Source of the DNA: Elysia marginata
Lineage: Eukaryota > Mollusca > Gastropoda > Plakobranchidae
Assembly (NCBI GenBank): GCA_019649035.1
Contig: BMAT01006051.1
Coordinates: 83,433-108,708, forward strand
DNA length: 25,276 nucleotides
Direction of reading: 5' to 3'
The position numbers were made by a program, and so were the translations under genes. Of this stretch, positions 1-8,820 are shown piece by piece; the stretch's first letter is position 1, and each line of letters begins with the position of its first letter. The notes beneath the pieces are model-generated. The model saw nothing but the letters and a program-made list of their open reading frames with translations. It was not told the origin of the DNA and did not search any database.

Positions 1-34
1 CTCTGTCTCTCTCTCTGTCTCTCTCTCTCTCTCT
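1..34. repeat. (CT)n microsatellite
   Basis: Nearly pure CT dinucleotide tract with two CTGT interruptions at the window edge. It probably continues outside the window. Simple repeat with no gene associated. Confidence 0.95.
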
Positions 35-737
35 TAGACCTAGTAAGCAACGCCCCAGAGCCTCAGCCTCTGTCTTATTTACAGGAGGGAGAGGGAGAAG
101 TGGGACGCCTTGTTCTACACTCTACTTAATACCCCTTCTATCCCAATAACTCAAGTCTATCTCTTCTCTTCAGCTGGCCAGGTGTTGGGAGTTTTACATT
201 GTATTTGTATCGTTAGAGATGAAAGTTTGTGCACCCACCACCACCACAATCATCTTGATGTATCACATGATATTATTTGTCCCTTAAGTTAAACAGCGTC
301 TTAAGATGGTGAAATTACCTCTACAGCTGTGTGCATTAGCCGAGATACTGTGAGCACTGGCCGCAATGAAATCAAATATCCGAATTTCAAAGTTTGCCAA
401 TCAAGCTAGCTTCATTTTTCCTTTAAAATGTACAAAGACTTGAAGAATATTACAGAGAGTCCGGGGATGTGACACAACATGCGTTTAGCTTAACTCTTTA
501 ATGTCTTGTCTTATCTAAACATCCCAAACATTACAAAACAAAATCAGCTGATTTCTTCCTCGCGAGACAGTGAAGACTTCCACAAATCAACATAGCAGAG
601 AAGATAATGTTTGGATTAGACCTGCTTGCAGTTCTCTCGAGATTGCATCGCAGTATTTGAATTCTAAACTATTGAAATTTGAGTTTGTTGTTTACGATTT
701 CAGGCTTTTAACAAGATTGGTTTTCAGTTTACTAACC
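35..737. other. Gene-free AT-rich spacer
   Basis: No family-like protein, RNA or repeat was recognised here. The short open frames (at most 65 codons) have random composition. A somewhat less AT-rich start (35-180) merges into ordinary AT-rich sequence. Confidence 0.5.
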
Positions 738-935
738 AGGCGGCATGGTCTTGTGATAGACACTTGACTTTTGGTGTGGGAAGCCCGGGGTTCAAGTCTC
801 GGCTTGGTAGTCTCTTGTTGACCTTAGGAAAGCTTTTCCTTTCACACAACTTTTCTAATTAGTCCTCAGCTAAGTGCTAAATGAATATTCAGCAATTGGC
901 AATAAAGATTATACTAGTGACATAGAGTGACGAGG
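738..935 (+). mobile_element. Degenerate tRNA-derived SINE-like element
   Basis: An A-box-like stretch (TGGTCTTGTGA, 746-756) lies about 43 bases before a B-box-like stretch (GGTTCAAGTC, 789-798). This is the internal RNA polymerase III promoter layout of a tRNA head. The cloverleaf is too degenerate for a working tRNA. The sequence after the B box (CTCGGCTTGG, then TGACCTTAGG and a pyrimidine-rich stretch) resembles the body of tRNA-derived invertebrate SINEs. A possible tail lies around the AATAAAG at about 901-907. No target-site duplication was seen, so the ends are approximate. Confidence 0.5.
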
Positions 936-2057
936 TAGCGCTGCTGTGAGAGTTGAAAATGTTTGTAGATTGGTAACCAGATTTCAGAGAGCTCATGAAA
1001 AGTACGATGAAAATCTTAGAGACTTGAATTCTTTAACAAAAATACTACTCAAGTTCATTTCTTCCTTTAAGTGTTGTCTTTTCAATTCCCTGTGATTCAA
1101 CTGTAACATATAGCAACTGTTCACTTAACTACTAACATACATGAAATTTTCATTGTTTTATAGAACTTTACTTCCGATACACATAAGCCTAAACATGCAT
1201 CTTCCTTGTTTTCTTCCAGAACAATTTCAAGATATGAAATACGTGATGCCGTTTTTGCGAACAAAAAACAATCCTGCTGCTCCATTCTGATAAACAGTCA
1301 TAGAACTGGATACTGAAACCCATTAATATTCACGTCAAAACAATTACAATCAAACAGATTTTTTTCTTGCTTTTTTTCTTATCCTCATATAACTGCAGTC
1401 ATAAAATCAAATTCACTCCTTTTTTGTTCAATATTGATAAGAACTATCTGAATAAGATAATAAAGGTTAGAAATAATTTGAGGTAAATTGAAATACAGGC
1501 AATCAAAGATATCAAGATAATTTTCGGTTAGCAAGTTAACTTTATTCGAGCGTCTTCGTGAAATATTTGGGTTAGAGATAGTTGAGAAAACGTAAATTAC
1601 ATTGAAATGGATTTGTGTCCTCTGGATTTTCCGGAGATGCTTATAACACGAAACATTCGAAAGTTAGAACCTACTCTGCTCAACATAAGCGAAAGGCAAC
1701 CTTGAGTTTTAGAACATTTTTAGACAAGGGACTGGAGGGTATTCTTTCTTGGAAGACTGGCGTTTTTCATATCATACAGCATGATTAGTGTGTTGATCAA
1801 ATATAAATTCATAATAGAAGTTCACTTCCATAGCCTACAAAATACACCACGGTCGATTGGTCGAAAATTCGGTAAATTTTGTAAATCTATTGGATCTTTT
1901 GAAAGCAGCTCATACAAATTGGTGATAAGCTCGGTCAAAATTAAGAACCTGCATTACAAATTCCGAGTATGTTCGAAACAGCAGGAGGCAAAATTATGCT
2001 ATCCTCAAGTTTCATTTCAGACTGTTATAAAACCTCAAATTTGACAATTTATGCTGT
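936..2057. other. Gene-free AT-rich spacer
   Basis: Uniformly AT-rich sequence with no recognisable coding, RNA or repeat signal. The 87-codon open frame at 1781-2044 is lysine- and serine-rich, has no recognisable domain, and matches what AT-rich DNA gives by chance. Confidence 0.5.
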
Positions 2058-2074
2058 TTAGACAAGAAGTGGTC

Positions 2075-2515
2075 CTTTACTTCTGTTGAGTAGTATACAT
2101 GCGGGATCGGAACCCACCCGCCCTGTTCTTCGTCGTGATATTCTACTTGAAGGCCACGCCCAGACTGATATTTCCTGTATCAGCACCGACTTAATCCCAG
2201 GTTGGACAGAGCACAAGATCTTTTGGCAAGCAGCCAGCATGTTGTCCAACCACCTCCAGGACATGCCGGCAAGTCGAGACATCTCATCGGCTGTGTTGGT
2301 CTTAATCTACGTCCTCCTCGTCTCTCAGGAAGCAACAGTGATCGAATGCCTGGAGCCAGGCCTATCTCGCCAGCTCTGCCAGACGGAAGCCGCTCAAGTC
2401 TGCCACACAATAGCCTCCCCTGCGGAGATTTGTCAGGAGTAGCGCCCCCTTTGTTGCAGGAAATTGTTTCACAAACTCCAGGCTTATGTCGCAAAGCTTT
2501 AAAGAGCAATGCATT
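2075..2515. other. GC-rich island with overlapping open frames, unknown
   Basis: This patch is clearly richer in G+C than its flanks. Open frames of 105-118 codons overlap on the plus strand and of 74-109 codons on the minus strand, so openness says little about which, if any, is coding. None resembles a known domain. Near its left edge the minus strand carries a B-box-like GGGTTCCGATCCCGC (2100-2114), suggesting a tRNA-like or SINE remnant. It could be a dispersed repeat, a relic exon or a non-coding exon. Confidence 0.3.
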
Positions 2516-2852
2516 GTAATTTGAAAATATCTTTTTTGTGAGTTTTATTTCAGTTGTATTTTATGTTCTAAGATTATCAGCGGTGTAATAAAAAGAAAAT
2601 TTTACTTTAAAACGTATTAGATAGCACGGGCATAACGTAACACATTACCTTTTTGCTTACCATGCAGTTAGTTCGTTCTGTTTATCAGCAAAATGGAAAG
2701 TTATTTGGATAAAAAAGGGTTTTGTTCGTTTGGTCATGACAACAAAGTTAACAGAACGAAGAAAGAGGATCCTGATATACATAGGTTCTTGGTATACATA
2801 TGTTCCTGATATGCATCTTTTCTTACAATAGTACAAGCTGATTCGATGCGGT
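2516..2852. other. Gene-free AT-rich spacer
   Basis: AT-rich sequence with no gene or clear repeat. A short local echo (GATATACATAGG, GGTATACATATG, GATATGCATC) lies around 2772-2818. Confidence 0.5.
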
Positions 2853-3048
2853 TGGTTTTAGTTCTCTACACTATAGGGAATGAGATTAGAGGTAAAACAA
2901 GAGTAACGTCCCTTTTCCAGAAGACAACACTCCAAAATACTATAGTGGTTTGGTTTTAGTTCTCTACCCTATAGGGAATGAAATTAGAGGTAAAACAAGA
3001 GTAACGTCCCTTTTCCAGAAGACAACACTCCAAAATACTATAGTGGTT
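2853..3048. repeat. 98-bp direct tandem duplication (2 copies)
   Basis: Two adjacent units, about 2853-2950 and 2951-3048, are almost identical with a period of 98 bp. The visible differences are CTACAC versus CTACCC and GAGATT versus GAAATT. Each unit holds CTATAGGGAAT near its start and ACTATAGTGG at its end, both centred on the palindrome CTATAG. The reverse complement CATTCCCTATAG recurs at 3250-3261. The near-identity points to a recent duplication; a link to a small inverted-repeat element is only a guess. Confidence 0.9.
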
Positions 3049-4170
3049 ATTGTAATCTGGACCTAGATTGTAGGGTAAGTTTCTTACTTTTATAAACGAT
3101 TTGACATCTAGAACTTAAAAACTATAGAGCTAAATAAAAAGTTTATCTTCAAAATAAATCTGTCGCATAAATTTTAAAAGATTGTAATATTTGTATTCAT
3201 AAGATAGTGGAGAGACACCAGGAAAGTTCCGCTACTCTTGTTGAAATATCATTCCCTATAGGGAGGCTTGGTGTTTTTTGGCTTTGTATTTATTTATACA
3301 GATACCTTAATGATGAACAAATTACCAATATATTTATCTATACTCTTTCAATGATATACACGCAACTTAATTTCCAAAAAAAAAACTGTAGGTACTTGTT
3401 CAGTACCTTGACTGTTTTTGCATCTGTTAGTGTTAAGTATCTTAGCTGCTGCCTGTTATTCCGTGTCTTCGTTGCTCAGAGGACAACAAATTTATCCATC
3501 GATGTAAACTTTAATAGTGCCTGTCTACAATATTTTGTAACCGAGATGGCAAATTATTTGTTACAATGAAAAAAAAATTTTTTGATAGTCTCAGGACAAT
3601 CCTTTTTGTCACAATAATGTTAAAATTTTTAACCCATCAGGATATAAATCAGATAAGGTGATTTAAACATGCCGTGTTCTCTGCGCGTGGCAACTAATTC
3701 GTATTGTGTTTTCTTGTTCTTCCTAAGACTGCACAAGCCTCTAGGCTTGATTAGCTTTCAGATAGAATTTTTTAAGAGCTGGATTTCATGACAAGAAAGG
3801 TAATAGTACTAACGCGAGAAAAAATCCCACATAACTTTTTCCTATAATATGTGAAAAGTACAAATGACTTAGAAGGTTGGGTTGGTTGCATGCAATTCCT
3901 GGTTGAAAATAAATCGAGAAATTTAAATTTGACTGTCACGCCAGAGATGCTTAAAGCTTTGTGGTTGATAATACCCTCATAAACGCACTAAAACTAGGCA
4001 AACTAAAAGATAATAGTTCAAAGAGAAAAAAAATTGCCAACGATTGACTTTAACATTTGTAACGGTAATGATGTCTGTTTCCCGTTGTATGTCATTTTTA
4101 ATTTCTTCTCCAACTGTTTTATATACGATAATTCAAAACCGACACAAACTTAGAGCCCTCATGCTGAGCT
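3049..4170. other. Gene-free AT-rich spacer
   Basis: No supported gene. The 120-codon open frame at 3207-3569 is rich in Phe, Tyr, Leu and Ser with no domain pattern, and is probably chance. The perfect palindrome TCCCTATAGGGA lies at 3253-3264. Confidence 0.45.
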
Positions 4171-4560
4171 TTCAATGAAGAATTCATCAGTACCGTGAAA
4201 TTAGTTTCACTTCAAGTAACTGCCACAAACGCGAGAGCCAGTGAGAGGCGAGACCAGCTGCTGCAGATCTAACTGTAACTGTCCGAGAGATGGTCAGTCA
4301 GGGGAGTGGAGTGGACAAACGGTCAGTAGCCACTGGACCTTGAAGTTGAAGTAAATTGTATTGGTTTATATAAACATTCGCTAGCGGTTCCAGGTGTGCT
4401 GATGGCGTTGTCGCATTCCAACCAATTGGTTACGGTTTGGAGAAAATAGAGACCTTGTTGGAGAGACGCTACTGAGGGGCCCTTGCCTGCTTCTTCATCT
4501 GATAGGAATGTTGGCATTGTTAGTGTGTAGGATACTGCTTAAGTTCCATCGCCAACTGAA
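4171..4560. other. Moderately GC-rich patch with TATA-like palindrome, unknown
   Basis: Composition is more balanced than in the flanks. The perfect palindrome GTTTATATAAAC (4364-4375) contains a TATA-box-like core. A 64-codon minus-strand frame (4323-4517) has no recognisable domain. The TTGAAGTTGAAGT motif at about 4350 recurs at about 5684 beside the LINE-like tail. It could be a fragment of a mobile element or a weak promoter. Confidence 0.25.
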
Positions 4561-5571
4561 TACAAAAAACTTAGAACACAATGAAACGTTTAGAGAAATC
4601 TCCCTACTTTTACTAAGAACAGGATTAAGAGATGAGCTATATTATCGGTGAGTTGTAGATGCTTTGAAAAGGGCAAAGATAAAAATATATCTTGTCATTG
4701 CGTCAAAATATTCAAGATTTATTTAAAAAAATAATTACTTATACCGAAGTACCGTGAGACATTACGAAACATCGTGTAGATTTCGTAGTTGCTTTCCTTA
4801 TTGAGCATCTAAAAAGAGTTGTAAATAAGAACTTTCGAAAAAAAAATTAAAACAATGGGAGTGAAATGACCAGACCAATGTGCAGTGAGCCAGTTGATAA
4901 ATGTGTGAATTCTTGCAGCTATAGAAGTGGCAGTATTGTTCATGAATGCTTGGAACATAGCAATTTGCTGTCGAATGATGCTTGGTAGAAGTTAAGACCA
5001 TCAGTGCTTGACTCAGAGAGAGAGACAGAAAGGCAGTTAGGCATACAAAGAGTTAAAAAGGATGTAGAAAGACATGCAGACATACAGAGAGTTAGAAGTG
5101 GTATAAAAAGACAGACAGAGAAAGGTACATTGAAGAAATGCAGGTGTTTCCGAAAACAATGTCGATGCAGTTTTTTTCTGGAAGAAAGACCAGAGCTGTG
5201 GACACAATAATTATAGCAAACTAGTTTACGAAGATTTAGAGAGAAATAAGCAGTGATGTTAATATATATCAACGAGATCATTATAACATGTTGACTGCTG
5301 AAGAGGCTTAGAAACTAAGAAGTCTCAGCACGCTGCTTAACTGGCAAAGAGTGACCCATCCCACCCTCTTTCCAAACAAGTGAAACCATCCATAAGATCA
5401 GTTAGGCCTATTCTTTTGAAGTGCAAAACTTAACGTTATAGGAAATCATTTATGCCATCTGCTGTAAAGCTTTTGTGAAACATTATGAAATCCTGTTGAA
5501 ATGCCTTGTTTCAGTTATGTTAAATTGTGTGTTGAAAGGGAAAGAAATTGGGAAGTTAGTGTGAGGAATGT
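4561..5571. other. Gene-free spacer with a decayed AGACAG/AGAG-rich patch
   Basis: No gene recognised. Around 5010-5125 the sequence is a degenerate purine-rich AGAG/AGACAG repeat. It produces charged open frames (68 codons plus; 113 codons minus, rich in Leu/Ser/Cys) that are by-products of the repeat. Confidence 0.45.
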
Positions 5572-5606
5572 AGAGAGAGAGAGATAGAGAGGGAGAGAGA
5601 AAGAGA
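5572..5606. repeat. (GA)n microsatellite
   Basis: Imperfect AG/GA tract directly upstream of the LINE-like tail. Confidence 0.9.
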
Positions 5607-5607
5607 C

Positions 5608-5697
5608 TTTAATTGATTATTCTTGTTGTAAATTGCTCTGTAACCAGTACAATATGCCAATATGGACAATAAAGAAATTAAATTGAAGTTGAAGTTA
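5608..5697 (+). mobile_element. Non-LTR retrotransposon 3'-tail-like fragment
   Basis: The stretch ends in TGGACAATAAAGAAATTAAA followed by short TTGAAG repeats. A terminal GGACAATAAAG-type sequence followed by a short tandem repeat is a common 3' end of invertebrate LINEs. No reverse transcriptase frame lies upstream, so at most this is a 5'-truncated copy. A cellular 3'UTR end could look the same. Confidence 0.35.
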
Positions 5698-7094
5698 TAT
5701 GTCTATGTTGTTGAACACTGTAGAGCACACATATGCTTTGACTAGGAGTGCTTTATGGTTTTATTCCATTCTAACTTACATAGAAACTTAAATAAAAAGA
5801 AAAATTCTTATAAAGCTATTTTGCAAATTTAAAGAAAAATAAGGTTCTTCGATCTGCACCTTTAATTAGTTCGTCACCAAACGATAAAATAATATTGATC
5901 TAAACATTTCGTCACCCGCCTAACCAAAGAACTGTAGCAGCCATCGTGCGGTGGACATTACCGATAAAACTGCACTATACGAAGTTTGCACCGAGATGTT
6001 CGCTGTTTTGAACAGAGCTAGAACTAAGGCTGTCTTGCCACGACTAGAAACTATTGGTCGTAATAATCATCAAACTGGAGGGTTCTCAAACTAAGACTTC
6101 ATCCATTTTTAGTTAGGGAGTCTTTTGTCTGCGGTGAGAATCCTTGAACTATTTCACCAGCACTCCAAACCATACAGCTTGGGACCCACTCGTCTGCGCT
6201 AGTTCTACACTTAGTTATTGAACTTTAAACTTGCCCAATTTTTTTTTGTTCGTCTCTGTTTGGCAATGTTGCAATAGAACATAGGCAATTTTTACTGTTT
6301 TGAAAGAAACTTATATTCAAATCTGTCAGCCATCCTAGTTTCGTTGATGAGGTATTCGGATGTATGGTTTTAACGGATTTTGATCTACACAATCGTACTG
6401 GAGACGGAATTTGCTCCGAAGAGCATTGTAGTTCTAAGGAAAAGAAAATTGGCTATATATGTATATGTGTTAGCTTCAAAATATTAGGAAAAAAGTTAAA
6501 ATTTGCAAACATATTGTTGAAAAAAAATTTGAAACTAGAGTGATATGACGAGTACAATTTTAGCCTATGCCTAGAACAGTTTGCAACCACCTAGATACGT
6601 TAATATGGAAAGAGTACAAAAGTCAACTTCAACATGAAAATGAAAAAAATGCATCTTGAAACATGATAAAAAGATATCAACCACACTTGACAAAGGGTAG
6701 CGTGCAATCCCTGTTGTTTTGAGAATCACAGAACACTTTCTAAAGAGACCAAGTCTTAGGAAGGATGGCACCATGCATCGCAGAGAAAGAACTTCTTAAA
6801 AATAATTATACAGCTGTCCTTAAAACAAAGAGAAACAAGTAAACAATAACTTGCCCAAAGCATGTGTTGCCAATAGCAACGTATGAAACAAGGTTGGGTG
6901 TATCAATCAAACCAAGTTAACTTACCAGCAGAAGCATTATATACATAAGGCTCTCTAAAAATGCGGTGTTCACTTTTGGATGTTACGTTTGTTTTTCAGA
7001 TCAGAGTAACTGTAGATCTACGCATTTATCTCCCCCTCTCTCTGGATGTCTTTCTACGTGTTATTATCTTTAAGTGAACCTATTCCTATTACTT
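5698..7094. other. Gene-free AT-rich spacer
   Basis: No open frame above 67 codons looks protein-like and no RNA gene or repeat family was recognised. Confidence 0.5.
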
Positions 7095-7185
7095 ACTCTC
7101 TCTCTCTCTTTTTTTCCTCTCTCTCCCCCTCTCTCTCCTCCCTCTCTCACTTTCTCTCTCCCTCCCCCTCTCTCTCTCGTTCTCC
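7095..7185. repeat. Polypyrimidine (CT/CCT)n tract
   Basis: About 90 bases of almost uninterrupted pyrimidine on the plus strand, mixing CT, CCT and T runs. It could form triplex DNA. No function is implied. Confidence 0.9.
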
Positions 7186-7949
7186 AATACACTGACCTTC
7201 TTGTATTTTGCATGGAAATCAAATGTAACTAAAAGCATTAGTTTTTCTTCAAAACCATCAACTATTGCGCTTTTCGTTGTTGCTATGTGGACCTCAGTTC
7301 TCCCTAAGTTCTCAGATAAAAAAATTCGCTATCATCACCTAATATCCCCTCCATGACCCACTCTCCTCCCTCCTTATCACCCCTCGATCTACGCTACGAG
7401 AGCTCATCACAACATCAATAGACAGCAGCCCTCGCCCTCTGCGCTGGAGTGTTTGTGTTCAATTCCAGCGAGGAAATTGAGGCAGGACGTGGCGTGTCGG
7501 GACCAAGAGAGGCTCGCCGTTCTGCATAAATAGGCCAAATTGACCTTTGACATTGTGTGGTCGCAGGGCCGGACAGTGCCTATAGCTGTTAGAGGTGTAT
7601 GACTGTACTGTCCAATAACTGCAACTTTTGCCTCTTGCCGGTGAAGGATTCAACTGTTGTCTTACTTTACAAACAATGCCACTCGCAAAACTCAGCCAAG
7701 AACGTGGACATCACAGATATTTTGCACATTTTTTCTCTCCATTTTATGCTGAATATCAGGTTACTTGGGTTGGTTTAGCAAAAACAATAATGATATAAAC
7801 TAAATCAATTTATAACGTCATTTTTGAACTAAGTTTTCCAGTAAGAGCTGGTTCGTTACAATAGGAATGCTTTAACGAAATCTATGGAGGGGGGGGGGGG
7901 TTAGGACTTTGACTTAAACATTTTTTCATGAAAAATACATATATTTCAG
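7186..7949. other. Gene-free region with a GC-richer core
   Basis: The core at about 7430-7650 is richer in G+C and contains a DR1-like nuclear-receptor site (7541-7553) near an AT-rich CATAAATAGG. A minus-strand frame of 64 codons (7459-7653) is not recognisable. A 12-base G run lies at 7889-7900. It could be an enhancer, a promoter or a non-coding exon; nothing decides. Confidence 0.3.
7541..7553 (-). promoter_or_regulatory. DR1-like nuclear receptor site
   Basis: TGACCTTTGACAT matches the reverse complement of the HNF4/RXR DR1 consensus AGGTCAAAGGTCA at all but two positions. No adjacent gene start is identified, so function is unproven. Confidence 0.2.
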
Positions 7950-8150
7950 CTGAGTGCAGGACCAGGCAGACTACGACGCTCACCACCAAACAGCTGTGTT
8001 GGACTCACCATGAGCTACAAGGTTGGAGACGCCATGGCCCTCCATTATGTTGCGCCCATGAAGCTTTTAATTGATTTAGGCTTAGTTGAATTTGGTTACG
8101 TTTTTCCTAATTTAGGTATCGTAAAGTTCGGTTTGGTTGAGACAAATTAG
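7950..8150 (+). CDS. Candidate small ORF or exon (46 codons), unknown
   Basis: The frame starts at the ATG at 8010 and ends at the TAG at 8148-8150, encoding 46 residues (begins MSYKVGDAMALHYV). The ATG has a favourable context (CACCATGA). Upstream, TATATTTCAG (ending 7949) looks like a splice acceptor, and the frame stays open from 7950 to the ATG. The first 110 bases are much richer in G+C than their surroundings; the second half is AT-rich and may be intronic. No domain recognised. On the opposite strand CATGGTGAGTCC looks like a splice donor, so the real exon, if any, could be antisense. Very tentative. Confidence 0.15.
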   Translation: MSAGPGRLRRSPPNSCVGLTMSYKVGDAMALHYVAPMKLLIDLGLVEFGYVFPNLGIVKFGLVETN

Positions 8151-8268
8151 ACTGAGATCAGCTGGATTCATTTCAATGGTTCAGACCTCTATCTATGTGT
8201 TGATGCGGAATCGTGTATCAAAAGTGGTCAAAGGGCGTTTTATTTAAGCTGTGTAATTAATTTCTCCT
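8151..8268. other. Gene-free spacer
   Basis: Nothing recognised between the small ORF and the dispersed repeat copy. Confidence 0.5.
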
Positions 8269-8347
8269 ATCGCGTCACACAAAGAGATGCGTAACCTGCA
8301 AAAAGTAAGGCGCAATAAATTAGGGTGACATAGATAAAGGTCGGAAC
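8269..8347 (+). repeat. Dispersed repeat, copy 1
   Basis: This stretch aligns in the same orientation with 22525-22614. Shared blocks include TCACACAAAG and AACCTGCAA at the start and AGGTC-GAAC at the end, with an internal length difference. The two lie 14 kb apart and are not otherwise related, so they are probably copies of an interspersed element. Family unknown. Confidence 0.55.
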
Positions 8348-8780
8348 TAAGGGCTAAACACTCGTTGAGATAGATTTGTTCTAAAATTATTTGAGATAAA
8401 ACTGTACAGTATGGAACAATTTTAAAAGATAGATTTATATCATTTAGAAAAAAAAACCTCCACTTACACCCTCATCTCTCTTTTTCTTCAGATTTCTATC
8501 TTCCTGTGTATTTGTTCCCTTTCTGTCCCTATTCTCCTGTCAAAGTCAGAATTAGTGTGGGATCTAGTCTGTGTTTTACCCATTCTTTCATATTTTTAAT
8601 TCTATTTATTTTCGTGACGTGTAAGGTATATTTGCTCTAAGTTAAAGACCAGCGCAGTTGGTACAACAAAAATAATTTCATTTTCTTAGCATAAAAACAG
8701 TATATAGTGGCACACAAACAAAGCAAATTTTGAAGAAACAGCAACTTTTTAGCTTATGGTAATAATCAATGATGACACAA
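8348..8780. other. Gene-free AT-rich spacer
   Basis: AT-rich DNA beyond the likely end of the transcript of the SLC6 gene at 8821-11040. Nothing recognised. Confidence 0.5.
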
Positions 8781-8786
8781 TTTATT
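8781..8786 (-). terminator. Poly(A) signal for SLC6 gene A
   Basis: On the minus strand this reads AATAAA, beginning about 35 bases after the TAA stop at 8821-8823. It is the canonical signal and the first one downstream, and it implies a very short 3'UTR. Confidence 0.6.
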
Positions 8787-8820
8787 CTGGAAAAAATGTC
8801 ACCGCTACATACTTAGCCAG

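Noticed and set aside
2869..2880. T7 promoter-like CACTATAGGGA suggesting vector contamination
   Set aside because: Only the 3' part of the promoter matches. The duplicate copy reads CCCTATAGGGA and the flanks are ordinary genome sequence.
3207..3569. 120-codon plus-strand frame
   Set aside because: No domain, signal or splice support; composition typical of AT-rich random translation.
5004..5210. Charged 68-codon frame (Arg/Glu/Lys-rich)
   Set aside because: It follows a decayed AGAG/AGACAG repeat; composition is explained by the repeat.
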